From positions 61,255,073 through 61,319,072 of the forward strand of contig JACMZG010000008.1 in assembly GCA_018340805.1 (NCBI GenBank): a DNA stretch of 64,000 nucleotides, given 5' to 3'. Below the pieces are notes generated by a model. That model saw only the letters and a list, made by a program, of their open reading frames with translations, did no database searches and had not been told where the DNA came from. Each line of letters opens with the position of its first letter. The first letter of the stretch is position 1. Shown in pieces: positions 45,301-50,285 of the stretch. The translations under genes and the position numbers were made by a program. The DNA is from Microvelia longipes. Its lineage: Eukaryota > Arthropoda > Insecta > Hemiptera > Veliidae.

Positions 45301-46518
45301 TGGAAAACTTTGGTTCTGCAGATCACTAGGAGGTGTCTTCCAGAACCAAACACATTATCCCTAATCACCTAGACTAGTCATGGGACCACTGACACTGATA
45401 AATCCAGGTCTCCACTTTCACAGTCCGATGGTTCAGTATCTTTCTGATCCTCCACCGGCCTTCAGAACTTTGTCTTTACATGAACTCTAGTAGAGAACAT
45501 TTCCATGGTCTCTAGACCATGGAAATGTGGATCCAGACTTGTTTCAGACGATATCCAACTCCGCATTTCCATAACAGCCAAAGGAAACCACATAAAACCT
45601 AGGCTGGGTTGGCCAGTCCTCTAATCTACTTCTTTCCATAAGAGCCTTTAAGAAGCATCACTCTCAAGCTACCAACAATCAGTGCTGCATTCTAACCATT
45701 TTGATTTGCAAATATGATACCATAATTAGGGTTTGCAGAGAAAATTTGTGAAGTTGACAGGTTCTTAGTAAACTCCACTGCTGTTTTTTATACTAATGCA
45801 ATGAGGAAATTAAAATGTTACTTACCTTTAGAATCTTTATTGATGGTTTATAGAGCCCTGGTGGAAAGTAGGTTGACGTATGGCATTCTCTTGTGGGCTC
45901 ATGCCAATGTAGAATCACTTTAATAAAACAAAAGAAAATATTAAGAATAATGATGGGGATGAGAAGAGATGATTTTGTAAAGTTAGGTGTGATGGCTGTT
46001 GTAAGCCTATACATATTGCATTCCTTGTTGCATACTTTAAAGTTTTAACCACCTCAGCATAATTATATGACAAAACAGAAAAATTTACAAGTTCCAAGGC
46101 ACAGACTTAGCAAATCAGAAGTAGGTATAAGTTGCCTAGGTGTCAAATATACAACCATCTACCTGTTCAAGTTAAGAGTTTAAATGACCAACAATTTAAA
46201 ATAAAGGTTAAAAGACATTTTACAGAAAAAAGCTTTTTATAAAGTCACTGAGTATCTGGAGACTGATGTCTCAAATTTGGTTTAATGGAGAGGAATGTGA
46301 GGAATTACATTTATATTTTTTATATAGACATTTATATTTGTTTTTACTAAGGATGTTTCAAACAACAATATCTTAGACCCGTATTCAAAGGCATTTTCCT
46401 AACATTCTCCTTGTTCCTTAAGGAGAATGTTAGGAACATGTCTTTGAATACGGGCCTTAATCTTATTCTAATTCAGTTCTTGTTTTTTTTTTGTTGCAGG
46501 GGTCTGGTAGATTATTAG
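16207..46518 (+). CDS. CLASRP: CLASRP: CLK4-associating SR-rich splicing regulator, 16 exons
   Basis: Exons: 16207-16305, 17512-17609, 18981-19156, 21423-21713, 22873-23048, 24130-24203, 24923-25084, 34733-35401, 35998-36060, 37389-37481, 37601-37643, 40699-40780, 41681-41786, 42506-42637, 44518-44610, 46500-46518. They total 2376 nt, 791 residues plus stop, with every phase matching. The N-terminus is MWHEVRKQEKKIRCM. A DRY_EERY (SWAP N-terminal) domain follows, with IDRFDVRAHL near residues 77-86 and NYERYR near 110-115. Next come an acidic tract near 205-220, LTYGMEGNDFF, ITYITSFGEDE near 340, a long RS domain (about 370-560), a basic coiled segment KQFKADKKAEKQ near 675, and a second RS tract at the C-terminus. 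In animals the protein binds CLK-family kinases and affects alternative splicing in the nucleus. Intron 7 (9.6 kb) holds a BEL/Pao element. Confidence 0.95.
16430..17260. mobile_element. TIR element and large inverted duplication in CLASRP intron 1
   Basis: Termini AGTACGTTCACACACACTCT (from 16498) and the reverse complement GTGTGTGTGAACGTACT (ending about 17000) define a TIR element. A second partial TIR sits at 16439-16485. In addition, 16583-16942 is repeated inverted at 17003-17228 (CCTCCGCATGGTTCATACAGC versus its complement), overlapping the element end. The trinucleotide AAT flanks both TIRs, compatible with a 3-bp target site. No coding sequence seen. Confidence 0.7.
17512..17609 (+). 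CDS. CLASRP: CLASRP exon 2
   Basis: Acceptor TTTTAG at 17506-17511, donor GTATGT at 17610; ends in phase 2 and splits a Met codon with exon 3. Encodes DPTQFLQVHGRPCKIHLDP, strongly conserved in CLASRP. Confidence 0.93.
17996..18935 (+). repeat. 5S-tail dispersed repeat, copy 3 (diverged)
   Basis: Blocks in family order: ATGAAACTTAGGTACAAAAA, CCCTATTGTTTATGAAACATG, GATTTGGCACCAAT, AAGTTGAAATTTTGCATG, and a decayed 5S-like block near 18725-18770 (TTGCATGGATGACCACTGGGAATA). The tail AGCAAAGTGAGTCC and final CTACCTAATTTTTT follow. An unrelated AT-rich segment about 18130-18420 interrupts it. Lies in CLASRP intron 2. Confidence 0.65.
18981..19156 (+). CDS. CLASRP: CLASRP exon 3: DRY_EERY core
   Basis: Acceptor TTTTCAG ending 18980, donor GTGAGT at 19157. 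Encodes MNWAGSPDVLIDRFDVRAHL and DERYVNYERYR, the two signatures of the SWAP N-terminal domain. Confidence 0.95.
19157..21422. other. CLASRP intron 3, AT-rich
   Basis: About 2.3 kb of AT-rich sequence with runs of TTTA and AATA. No gene, RNA or recognisable element found on either strand. Confidence 0.6.
21423..21713 (+). CDS. CLASRP: CLASRP exon 4: acidic linker
   Basis: Acceptor GCAG ending 21422, donor GTATGT at 21714. Encodes SEEKFLHQLHLEEQYG, IGYNYEDT and a Glu/Asp run (EEEDEDDDDDSD) before the donor. Frame is fixed by exons 3 and 5. Confidence 0.93.
21820..22410 (-). mobile_element. Penelope-like element fragment with GIY-YIG endonuclease
   Basis: Minus strand 22068-22409 encodes a decayed GIY-YIG-like domain (CRIVYVRQTGL, IKEHFRKQ, SRLYQHFTEE) as found at the C-terminus of Penelope-like retroelements. 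Downstream, at about 21820-21915, minus strand, is the terminal motif GGCACTGATGATGGACTG. It recurs at 47420, 48945 and 49025 and resembles a hammerhead-ribozyme core. Reverse transcriptase is absent. Inserted in CLASRP intron 4, antisense to the gene. Confidence 0.7.
22420..22872. other. Rest of CLASRP intron 4
   Basis: Nothing recognisable apart from possible further Penelope-like remnants near 22440-22560. Ends at the acceptor before exon 5. Confidence 0.4.
22873..23048 (+). CDS. CLASRP: CLASRP exon 5
   Basis: Acceptor ATAG ending 22872, donor GTAAGT at 23049, phase 0 end. Encodes LTYGMEGNDFFSFL and KDKEEADNLRIAKEIEEEK, a conserved charged helix of CLASRP. Confidence 0.93.
23090..23600 (+). 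repeat. SINE-like repeat, copy 1
   Basis: Parallel to 43262-43800. Shared blocks are a B-box-like CATGTTCGATCCTGG, then TCTTCTAGGGTTTTATGGGA, ACGTGCCATG, AGACGTTAAGG, GTCTGTGCGATTTCAGGTAC, and far downstream GGAAGGGCCCAACAATGTG. The tRNA-like head is decayed in this copy. Lies in CLASRP intron 5. Confidence 0.7.
23601..24129. repeat. Fragment of another dispersed family in intron 5
   Basis: 23625-23745 (CAGAAGATTGGGACAGTGTG, TTTGTACGTGTTATGATAAC, AATGAAACTTAGTATACA) matches 53094-53175 and, partly, 56345-56405. The rest is AT-rich without recognisable features. Confidence 0.5.
24130..24203 (+). CDS. CLASRP: CLASRP exon 6
   Basis: Acceptor TTTTAG ending 24129, donor GTTAGT at 24204. Encodes GRKSRRERRLYREKQLAGRK and ISPP, a basic segment conserved in the family; splits a Ser codon with exon 7. 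Confidence 0.92.
24204..24922. other. CLASRP intron 6
   Basis: AT-rich, no gene or element recognised. Confidence 0.5.
24923..25084 (+). CDS. CLASRP: CLASRP exon 7
   Basis: Acceptor GACAG ending 24922, donor GTAAGT at 25085. Encodes SRKSPTYSDFKKQL and GQITYITSFGEDEQAAAES, with the ITxITSFG motif diagnostic of CLASRP. Ends in phase 2, completed 9.6 kb downstream by exon 8. Confidence 0.94.
25085..25989. other. Proximal part of CLASRP intron 7
   Basis: AT-rich with no recognised gene. A CTTGGAATAAT at 25804 resembles the hAT MITE terminus but lacks a matching 8-bp duplication with the right end at 26386. Confidence 0.5.
25990..26386 (+). mobile_element. Degraded hAT-type MITE
   Basis: Subterminal block GGTAGTCTTAAGTAATGCTG CCACCC near 26035-26060 and inverted partner GGGTGGTGGCCC near 26281-26293 match the better copies at 38429 and 51928. 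The right end is intact (GCTCCTTCTATCCTAGTATT then ATTCTAAG, ending 26386). The left end is lost or rearranged, so no target duplication is visible. Confidence 0.65.
26786..26869. repeat. 28-bp minisatellite, left side of BEL insertion
   Basis: About three degenerate copies of ACTTGCAAGCTTGTTTAACT plus TCTCTATT. The array continues at 33203-33310 after the LTR element, so the element landed inside it. Confidence 0.8.
26870..27780 (+). repeat. BEL/Pao 5' LTR
   Basis: TG...CA boundaries. It aligns along its length with the 3' LTR, but many single-base gains or losses in homopolymers separate the two (for example GTAAACTTG versus GTAACTTG). Confidence 0.85.
27781..28830 (+). repeat. BEL leader with degenerate tandem repeats
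   Basis: T-rich, non-coding leader. At 28195-28345 there are several copies of a 24-bp unit (CCATTGTAATTACAACTTTC CTAC), and to about 28560 looser units of the type CCTAACCCATTTTTATTGTA. Such a leader is unusual and may hold packaging or UTR sequence. Confidence 0.6.
28837..29970 (+). pseudogene. BEL/Pao gag region, frameshifted
   Basis: A frame opens with an ATG at 28837. Further down, frames shift repeatedly. The recognisable DUF1759-like stretch is at 29399-29545: VFKGDISEWPKFKTS, then (after a frameshift) FKSIVHDN, and in a third frame LKGEPSA. These are the gag signatures of BEL/Pao elements. Stops and shifts show it is non-functional. Confidence 0.65.
29960..31310 (+). pseudogene. BEL/Pao zinc knuckle and aspartic protease region
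   Basis: A frame open from 29970 carries a knuckle-like CMVNECGLKHHSLLH just before and after its start. Then comes an expanded ATGATGATAATG microsatellite (30215-30310, poly Met/Ile), then DNCAHFSLIS (modified protease D-x-G motif), PIDFLLGGDFYLKIL and TVFGKFLIS of the DUF1758 / A17 family. The tail (EKFPPPHKDES) resembles the run-up to reverse transcriptase, which is then missing. Confidence 0.7.
31311..32301 (+). other. BEL 3' interior, no recognised domain
   Basis: Broken frames without reverse transcriptase, RNase H or integrase motifs. It ends in the purine tract GGTGGGCGGAA next to the 3' LTR. Confidence 0.5.
32302..33202 (+). repeat. BEL/Pao 3' LTR
   Basis: Direct repeat of the 5' LTR with TG...CA ends, followed by the duplicated ACTT. 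Confidence 0.85.
33203..33310. repeat. 28-bp minisatellite, right side of BEL insertion
   Basis: Three copies of ACTTGCAAGCTTGGTTAACT plus TTTCTATT continue the array seen at 26786-26869. Confidence 0.85.
33380..34402 (+). repeat. 5S-tail dispersed repeat, copy 4
   Basis: Blocks in family order: CACAAAGTTTTCTGTCTGTA, GATTTGGCACGAATCC, then a clear 5S-like block at 33915-33975 (AAAGTTAAGCAGCATC, GTCAGGATGGGGGACTGCTG GGAATA). The tail GGACGAGCAAAGTGAGTC follows. The end is ACCATGTACCCTATTTTTTT. Lies about 330 bp before CLASRP exon 8. Confidence 0.8.
34066..34345 (+). repeat. 28-bp minisatellite in repeat tail
   Basis: About nine to ten copies of AGTTTGAAGTAGGGAGGATG AGCGAATC, some with one- or two-base losses. 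It is an expansion of the GAGCG-type tail of the 5S-tail repeat. Confidence 0.9.
34733..35401 (+). CDS. CLASRP: CLASRP exon 8: main RS domain
   Basis: Acceptor TTTTTTAG ending 34732, donor GTAAGT at 35402; 669 nt, residues about 359-582. Dense Arg-Ser repeats of the type SRSRSxDRRxxSRS, with a diverged repeat unit of about 11-12 residues (SFDRKSRSRS, SSDRRRNSRS). RS domains are phosphorylated by CLK and SRPK kinases and drive nuclear-speckle localisation. The antisense open frame (Leu/Asp-rich) is a shadow of the RS repeats. Confidence 0.94.
35998..36060 (+). CDS. CLASRP: CLASRP exon 9
   Basis: Acceptor GTTACAG ending 35997, donor GTAATA at 36061. Encodes ASKNDSNSSHPGQQSSAPKS, a Ser-rich linker. 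Phase fits exons 8 and 10; little family conservation expected. Confidence 0.8.
36150..37030. repeat. Dispersed repeat with (TA)n between direct repeats
   Basis: 36190-36290 is an inverted copy of the 4290-4380 / 35770-35850 unit (ATGAGGTTGTTCAGATGG). A TA-rich tract spans 36576-36740. It lies between two copies of a block, near 36522-36562 and 36987-37025, reading GGTTTCAGC, CGGACCATCACAAGTGGCAC / CAGACCATCCTAAGTGGCGC. A TCACAGGCCTGTGA palindrome is at 37164-37177. Confidence 0.65.
37389..37481 (+). CDS. CLASRP: CLASRP exon 10
   Basis: Acceptor TTTTAG ending 37388, donor GTGAGT at 37482. Encodes YYGRRREKSSSSELSWSESE, ending in phase 2. Matches the Ser-rich SSWS-type stretch of CLASRP proteins. 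Confidence 0.85.
37601..37643 (+). CDS. CLASRP: CLASRP exon 11 (43-nt small exon)
   Basis: Acceptor TTTGCAG ending 37600. Donor taken as GTCAGT at 37644, because only this choice keeps exon 12 in its conserved frame; the stronger-looking GTAAGA at 37649 would shift the frame. Encodes MSSSEIGNSSGRTK. Confidence 0.75.
37644..38420. other. Proximal part of CLASRP intron 11
   Basis: AT-rich, no element recognised. Confidence 0.5.
38421..38960 (+). mobile_element. hAT-type MITE with perfect 8-bp duplication
   Basis: Element 38429-38952: left end CTTAGAATAATACTATTATA, right end TATAGTATTATTCCAAG. Flanks AAATTAAT at 38421-38428 and 38953-38960 are an exact 8-bp duplication, diagnostic of hAT elements. 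Subterminal GGGGCGCCACCCAAAC / GTTTGGGTGGCAGC blocks form longer inverted repeats. No transposase. In CLASRP intron 11. Confidence 0.88.
39747..39773. other. Small perfect hairpin
   Basis: ATCTGTGACA / TGTCACAGAT arms around CGACTCA. A second one, AATTTGGTATG / CATACCAAATT, lies about 120 bp on (39891-39919). Unknown role; probably parts of an unidentified repeat. Confidence 0.6.
40165..40385. repeat. Degenerate A-rich minisatellite
   Basis: Repeated ACAGTGATTACAAAAACAAG and AACAAAAATAAACACTGATT units with variable spacing, about six to seven copies. A further fragment at 40488-40560 matches the MITE interior at 38512-38590 (CCACCCAAACAACAACAAA). Confidence 0.75.
40699..40780 (+). CDS. CLASRP: CLASRP exon 12
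   Basis: Acceptor TTTTTCAG ending 40698, donor GTATGG at 40781. Encodes GMREKLKRKMQLMLNKQ, the conserved basic helix that precedes QFKADKK. Confidence 0.92.
40781..41680. other. CLASRP intron 12
   Basis: AT-rich, no gene or element recognised. Confidence 0.5.
41681..41786 (+). CDS. CLASRP: CLASRP exon 13
   Basis: Acceptor TTTTTACAG ending 41680, donor GTAAGG at 41787. Encodes FKADKKAEKQKLERVEQERI and DREDEMREMSIKLRKR, the most conserved C-terminal block of CLASRP and a predicted charged coiled coil. Confidence 0.95.
41800..42505. other. CLASRP intron 13 with (TA)n
   Basis: No gene. Two TA-rich tracts at 42285-42320 and 42322-42361. Confidence 0.6.
42506..42637 (+). CDS. CLASRP: CLASRP exon 14
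   Basis: Acceptor GGCAG ending 42505, donor GTAACT at 42638. Encodes RERQKRHEYWAEMDRLDRRS, then a second RS tract (SRSRSRSRRSS). Confidence 0.94.
43019..43250 (-). pseudogene. Antisense coding-like remnant, coiled-coil type
   Basis: On the minus strand a 45-50 residue open stretch reads MPSQPSTLVSLSKINEEILE followed by HIQNDLLELDKTIK. One frameshift near 43120 continues as LLQELEETIRKKIILNREL and stops at 43019-43021. The composition is coding-like and helix-forming. I do not recognise the family. It could be a retrocopy fragment or TE protein piece inside CLASRP intron 14. Confidence 0.35.
43262..43800 (+). repeat. tRNA-derived SINE-like repeat, copy 2
   Basis: The head has a good A box (CGTGGTGTAGTGGTTAAGG) and a weak B box (GAGTTCAATGTC), typical of tRNA-derived SINEs. 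The body CCTCTAGGATTTTTATGAGA, CCACGTCCTTCAGAAGGGAC, CTGTGCGTTGTCAGGTACTC matches 23150-23290. Homology continues downstream to AAAAAGGGCCCAACAACGTG near 43754, so the family unit is over 500 bp, long for a SINE. Confidence 0.75.
43840..44246. mobile_element. Tc1/mariner-like MITE
   Basis: Left end CAGAGTGGTAC at 43840-43850, right end GTACCACCCTG ending 44246, flanked by TA and CA. Interior block GAACAATTTGATAATCACAG and ATTCCGGTAATTTTA is shared with 62395-62445. No transposase; the open frame at 44000-44185 lies within the repeat and is not a gene. Confidence 0.6.
44518..44610 (+). CDS. CLASRP: CLASRP exon 15: C-terminal RS tract
   Basis: Acceptor TTGCTAG ending 44517, donor GTAAGT at 44611. 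Encodes RRRKRSRSSQSKSRSRSRSS and HRRHRSPVK. Ends in phase 2. Confidence 0.92.
44611..45780. other. CLASRP intron 15, first part; less AT-rich stretch
   Basis: 45000-45700 is visibly GC-richer than its surroundings, but no open frame or motif is recognised; it may be the upstream, decayed part of the retroelement that follows. A perfect 14-bp-arm hairpin (ACATTTCCATGGTC, loop TCTA) lies at 45497-45528. Confidence 0.4.
45779..46255 (+). pseudogene. Non-LTR reverse transcriptase C-terminal fragment
   Basis: Plus-strand translation in shifting frames gives LLMVYRALVESRLTYGILLW, RREDFVKLGVMAVVSLYI and FKIKVKRHFTEKSF. These match the thumb and C-terminal region of insect non-LTR reverse transcriptases. 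Stops and frameshifts throughout. Same sense as CLASRP, in its last intron. Confidence 0.65.
46377..46461. mobile_element. Minimal foldback MITE forming a miRNA-like hairpin
   Basis: Arms CCCGTATTCAAAGGCATTTT CCTAACATTCTCC and its near-perfect complement, with a loop around TTGTTCCTTA. About 85 nt in all, ending at CGGGCCTTAA, 40 bp upstream of the last CLASRP exon. Longer relatives are at 51507-51745 and 52690-52972. Confidence 0.75.
46500..46518 (+). CDS. CLASRP: CLASRP terminal exon 16
   Basis: A strong polypyrimidine tract and TTGTTGCAG end at 46499. The exon completes Lys and adds GLVDY then TAG (46516-46518). This short end fits an animal CLASRP C-terminus. Other acceptors downstream (for example at 48077) would give a different last few residues, so the terminal exon is likely but not certain. 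A possible AATAAA lies near 46655. Confidence 0.65.
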
Positions 46519-46867
46519 AGCATTGTGTCCAATTTTAATTTTACCTGGTCTGTCCAAAATTGTGTTAAAAAAAGTAAAAAAGAATTCATCTATGTTTAAT
46601 TTTGCTTTGTCCTTTCTAAAATAACAATGCCACCCAAAACTACCTAGTAATATTGAAATAAATCTTCGACAGATTTTTTTTAAACATTAATTAATGTATA
46701 GTTTACGGATAACTACAATACCCTATATATGAATAGTGCTTGATCCTTGCCTGCACTATTTACTTATTTCATCTTATTTTACTTATTTTTATCTTAATGA
46801 AATAAGCCTTATTCATTTTTTCAGCGTGACAAATTTAACAAACTTGCAAATGTTGCAAATTTTCTCT

Positions 46868-48035
46868 TTTTACTTTTCCTCATTCATATCGTAGGTATAT
46901 AGGTAAAGAAGTATTATGTTTCCTAAAAAATCCGAAACCGGGATGGAACCAATTTTCACAAAGTTGTCTGTCTGTATGTGTGTGTGTCTGTTAGCATCCT
47001 AGTATATTTATGCTAGAGAGTTGAAACTTTGTACAAAAATCAGTCTACCACTGTAGTTGTGCTATACAGAAAATAATTGTTTATGACATCATTAATTTAA
47101 TAATAATAACTCAAGCAAAATGACGCAATAATGACTCAGCAAAAATTTTGGAAAATTATAAAACCCAGGCGATCAAATTGAGATTTAGCACGCATGTAGC
47201 AATGTATAAGACTAACATATGTGCTAAGTTTTATTACATTATCAGCATTTGTTCAATTTTTATCACATGACGTGTACGATTTTTGAAAAATTGTAAAAAT
47301 CGGATAGTTATTCAATTAAGTTGAAATTTGGTACAAGTGTATATCATTAATAAAATAGGTAGAAGTCTCTCCACAAAATTATAATTTCTTTATAGCAAAG
47401 CTCTTTTAATCTAACAAGTGCCATCATCAGTCTAGCCTAACAAACAGAATAACACAATAGAGTTCAAAGAAAAATAAATAAACAAAGAAGTAAACAAATT
47501 AAAAACGTGTGTCAAAAAAAAATAATTAAATAATACAAAATAACAAATAAATAAATTAACAAGAAAAACAATAGTAAATATTAAAAAATACCGTTGAATA
47601 CAGAAGAGAGTAATAAAGATGAATCTTACAGATTATATCAAAGATAGACTGACTGGTGCTGGTGTGGGCACTAGTAAAAGGGCTCTCAGAAGGGGTGATC
47701 TTTCTCCCCTCTCTCTCATTAATATTATCATCGCCCAGTGCCTCATGGCTTCTCAAAAATATGAAGAAAAAAATTTTTTGTTGTATATCATTACGTAATA
47801 AATAAGTACACCAAGTTTCATTTCAATATGGCTAATATATCTATGATTTTTGTTGGATCTTAAAAGTTAAGCAGCATCGAGTATGGTTAGTGTCTGGATG
47901 GGTGATTGCTAGGAAAGAATCTAACGTATTTACTATCTGAGGACAAGCAAAGCGAGTCCAAAGTAGGGAGGATGCCTATAAGGAATCCGATGTGATGAGG
48001 AAAAGTTACATAGTACCCTGTACCCAATTTTATAT
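46868..48035 (+). repeat. 5S-tail dispersed repeat, copy 5, split by Penelope-like fragment
   Basis: Starts TTACTTTTCCTCATTCATAT. Carries TTTTCACAAAGTTGTCTGTC, GAGAGTTGAAACTTTGTACA and GATTTAGCACGCATGTAGC. After an insertion (47350-47783) it resumes with the best 5S-like block in the window at 47854-47925: AAAGTTAAGCAGCATCGAG, GGTTAGT, GGATGGGTGATTGC. The tail GAGGACAAGCAAAGCGAGTC and ACCCTGTACCCAATTTT follow. Confidence 0.85.
47340..47793 (-). mobile_element. Penelope-like 3' fragment with 10-bp duplication
   Basis: The insertion interrupts the 5S-tail repeat and is bounded by TATATCATTA at 47340-47349 and 47784-47793. On the minus strand it carries TTGTTAGGCTAGACTGATGA TGG and ends near CCACAAAATT..AGAGACTTC, like the other Penelope-type ends in the window. 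No intact protein. Confidence 0.7.
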
Positions 48036-48059
48036 ATTTGATTCTTTCTTCACACATTC

Positions 48060-48730
48060 GTTTCTCTTTTTTGCCAGGTTCATGTAATGTTTGTTGACCT
48101 TTAGTTTGATATCAGTTTATTTTCTAGGTATTGCTTTGGTGTTCTCTACTCAATTTTAATAAATTAGCTAAAATTTAATAGTAGCTGATTTTAAAAATAA
48201 TTGAAAAAAAGCAATATTATTTTGACATGGCGGAAAATATCAAAGGTTAACCTGCTTTATCTTTTGGTTTCTTTGAAATAGTGTTTTTAAATTATTTATT
48301 ATAAATAATTATACTGATATTACTAAGCTCAAATAATTACAGAAAAATATAAGAAAAAAATTAGTGTATAGTTGTATTTTCCCTTATTAGATTTTTCATT
48401 ATTTCTAAGACTGTGAAAAGTATATTTTTTGTCAATTTTGAATGTTGAATGTAGTCTTATTGGATACATTAGGTCCTTTAATTGCTTCCTGAATGATTAC
48501 CATATAATTGTTTGTCATCTTGAAGAAGTGCTCTTTTTTCTTTTGTTCGTTTGATATGGCAATCTAGCTAATGAAAGTATTTATATTTTATTTTCACAAT
48601 AATTTCTAGATTAAATTTTAGTTTTAAAAAATGCATATTGTTTACGTCATATATGCATTTATTATTAAAAGTTTGAGTATTTAATTAAACTTTACTTTGT
48701 TGTCAAAAATATTAATTTAAAGCTTTAAAA
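48060..48730. other. AT-rich intergenic sequence
   Basis: No gene or clear element recognised. Confidence 0.5.
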
Positions 48731-48859
48731 TAATCCATCTTACTTGCTTATTTGATTACAGTATTTACAGTAATTTTCAGTGCACAGATCTCTGGGTTTT
48801 GATTGGTTCCTCTCAATCATTTGTGGTAGGAACAGAGTGCTACCAACTTCGCCAAAATG

Positions 48860-49115
48860 AATTATACTATAATGATAAATAAAAGAGTCTTTCCACTTTA
48901 TTACTCTATTAAAAAAACAAAACTGGTTTTCAACTCCAAAAAAGTCATCATCGGTGCCTAACAAATCAATAAGTATAACATAAAAACTAGCATTGTTTTA
49001 TTATTATGTTATATTAATTGTTTGTTAGGCACTGATGATGGCCAGTTGAAAGCCGGCATTGTTTTTTAATAAAGTTATTAAGCGGAGAGACTCTTTTATT
49101 TTATTTATCATATGA
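48860..49115. mobile_element. Head-to-head pair of Penelope-like termini
   Basis: 48865-48970 (minus) and 49010-49110 (plus) carry the same terminal sequence in opposite orientation: TTGTTAGGCACTGATGATGG, a short stem, GTTGAAA, and downstream AGAGTCTTTCCAC / GAGAGACTCTTTTAT. About 40 bp of AT-rich DNA separates them. Both include a CTGATGA...GAAA arrangement (one with CCGATGA) like a hammerhead core. Confidence 0.65.
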
Positions 49116-49119
49116 TGAA

Positions 49120-50280
49120 CTCCTCTAGCACAACCGTTTTGAATAATTATACTAATTAAGGTGACGTCTTAGGTCTGGCACCATGAGGCATTACCTTCCA
49201 CTGATGAATTTAGGCATAACTAATACTTTTTCTTACTTTTAGGAGATCAATGTCATTTTTTTAAGAAACAGAAGAGTAAACAAATATTGCAACTCAGTTT
49301 TAGAATTAAAAAATGTTTTGTCTTAAAACAAAGTTGGCAATCCTACCATTTTTTTTGACTCCCATGCACCAATAACTGCTTGAAATATTGTAATTATGTT
49401 TAAAGGCTACATTTTATTTTCATTGGCTCAGCATTTTGTTTTTGAGTTAGGAACCTGTGATATTTTGCTGACTCATTTATTACTATATTACCTTGTCTTT
49501 TTTATAACTCCTCATCTCCCTGAAAATTATTTTTAAGTCTGCCACTCTTAACCCTTAACTTTTTTCTTATTGCAAATGTTGAGCATATTAAGTTCAATAT
49601 TCGCCATTTAGAATTATATCTTATGTATTACTAATAAGTAGGTAATATTAAAAGAATCAAGTTTTATATTTGGATTCCTAACTTAAATATTACGAAATTG
49701 TGACCTCAAAACTCTTTTTATTTAAAATGTAATTTAACATTTAATTATATTTTATTTTAGATATTACATTTGTAAATCTGACCTCTATGTAAATAAAATG
49801 ATACAAAAATCATAGGGTGTACTTTTTCTGTTTTTTTGTGACTGTTTTATTAATGTATTGTACTGAAGTTTTTCCAACTATGACTAAACTAAAAACGTTT
49901 TTTACTTTTCTATACCTTGTGAAAAGAACTGTGTTAGCACTAAGACAATATTTTACCTAAATTATCAATTTGACATGTTCCTTGGGCTACTAGTATCTAT
50001 GAATGGTATATCTATTATGACGATTTGTCTATTTTATAACCATTTGTGAACATATGATTGAAGTTTCTTTTGGTTACCCTTGTTAAACTAAGAATTAGAA
50101 CTAAATTAAAAATGTTTGCACATTTTTTATTAATTAGTAATAAAACAGACAGTATGCTACGCTGTGCTGTTTGTGATGTCCCAATACACCTGAAATCAGT
50201 GCTAATCAAGAGCTAATCAGTGCCTGTTTCCAAAAGATCAATTAAAGATTTGTAAAAAGGCGGGAGGGAGTGTAATGAAT
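49120..50280. other. AT-rich intergenic sequence
   Basis: No supported gene. An AATAAA near 49792 follows a possible acceptor at 49759 (TTATTTTAG), so an alternative distal 3' end of CLASRP cannot be excluded. Confidence 0.35.
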
Positions 50281-50285
50281 TTTAA

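Noticed and set aside
47854..47925. A genuine 5S rRNA gene
   Set aside because: Only the 3' half-like core is present, diverged, and embedded in a dispersed repeat seen in many copies.
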